This document shows positions 5,063 through 5,255 of a stretch of 5,255 bases of DNA, piece by piece. The DNA comes from an uncultured beta proteobacterium (GTDB lineage: Bacteria; Pseudomonadota; Gammaproteobacteria; Burkholderiales; Burkholderiaceae_C). The notes beneath the pieces were generated by a model. That model worked only from the letters and a program-made list of their open reading frames with translations. It had not been told where the DNA came from and ran no database searches. The stretch spans positions 1-5,255 of the forward strand of contig CAIMHL010000503.1 of the NCBI GenBank assembly GCA_903840825.1, given 5' to 3'. A program made the position numbers and the translations under genes. Each line of letters begins with the position of its first letter. The first letter of the stretch is position 1.

Positions 5063-5079
5063 CTTAGACATGTCCTAAG
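5063..5079. repeat. Short inverted repeat at the methyltransferase/YihY-remnant junction
   Basis: CTTAG (5063-5067) and CTAAG (5075-5079) form a 5-bp stem whose 7-nt loop contains ACATGT, itself palindromic. It begins one base after the methyltransferase stop codon in minus-strand direction and lies in the presumed rearrangement junction. No T-tract follows, so it is a weak terminator at best. Possibly a recombination scar or a small binding site. Confidence 0.3.
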
Positions 5080-5080
5080 T

Positions 5081-5255
5081 CTAACGGATGTTAAGAGTCG
5101 AAAGTTTCTTCTCTAGGGCAGGTTTAACGCCCCACTGAGCGGTAATTTCGAGGTATCTATCAACATCTATCTGTTCAGGCTTTGCATCAGTCTTTACTGC
5201 ACGGATCATCAAATTACGAGGCGTGTGTTCTCCCCCAATAAATTCAATTACTTCA
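5081..5255 (-). CDS. Putative SAM-dependent methyltransferase, C-terminal 57 residues (partial, enters from the right edge)
   Basis: One minus-strand frame is open from the right edge to a TAG at 5083-5081. It begins E-V-I-E-F-I-G-G and contains E-H-T-P-R-N-L-M-I-R-A-V-K-T, then R-Y-L-E-I-T-A-Q-W-G-V-K-P-A-L-E-K-K-L before the stop. The F-I-x-x-E-H-T-P-R-N-L-M-I-R-A-V pattern recalls the last strand of certain class I SAM-dependent methyltransferases, followed by a helical tail. The SAM-binding motifs would lie outside the window, so function is tentative. That it is coding is more secure: the frame is uninterrupted, charged and protein-like. It is more AT-rich than the metY region, which may indicate separate origin. 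The YihY remnant starts directly after it on the same strand. Confidence 0.55.
   Translation of the reverse strand, partial: EVIEFIGGEHTPRNLMIRAVKTDAKPEQIDVDRYLEITAQWGVKPALEKKLSTLNIR

Overview
The window looks like chromosomal DNA of a betaproteobacterium, most likely Comamonadaceae (Rhodoferax/Polaromonas-like). I base this on the style of the MetY, Hsp20 and YihY-type proteins and on a GC-rich left half; the assignment is inference. No phage, IS element, tRNA/rRNA gene or CRISPR array is visible.

Left half (1-2784), compact housekeeping genes. On the minus strand lie the first 13 codons of aroC (chorismate synthase), running off the left edge, preceded 56 nt upstream by a two-CBS-domain protein. 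Divergently, on the plus strand, are a MetY-type O-acetylhomoserine sulfhydrylase and an alpha/beta-hydrolase joined by an ATGA overlap. These two are almost certainly one translationally coupled operon. The enzyme makes homocysteine for methionine; the hydrolase's substrate is unknown.

Middle (2785-3377), 593 bp without a conventional gene. It holds a 34-codon hydrophobic mini-ORF behind a very strong Shine-Dalgarno, which may be a signal-peptide stump of a lost gene or a small membrane peptide. It also holds a strongly structured segment (about 3098-3247) that ends in a textbook Rho-independent terminator and has no co-directional gene after it, so it is a good candidate for an uncharacterised small RNA. 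A perfect 11-bp inverted repeat lies at 3297-3346.

Right half (3378-5255), all minus strand, looser and with signs of decay. In transcription order from the right edge: the last 57 residues of a putative SAM-dependent methyltransferase; an N-terminally truncated remnant of a YihY/BrkB-family membrane protein (only its C-terminal domain remains); a small heat-shock protein (Hsp20) whose natural start is out of frame with its body, implying a one-base frameshift or a sequence error; and a phasin-like protein. The Hsp20/phasin-like pair could act on polyhydroxyalkanoate granules or under stress, but that is speculation from adjacency.

The most informative points are the Hsp20 frameshift, the structured RNA, and two gene remnants (YihY-type, and possibly the mini-ORF) flanking this accessory-looking part. 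I see no convincing new multi-gene system.
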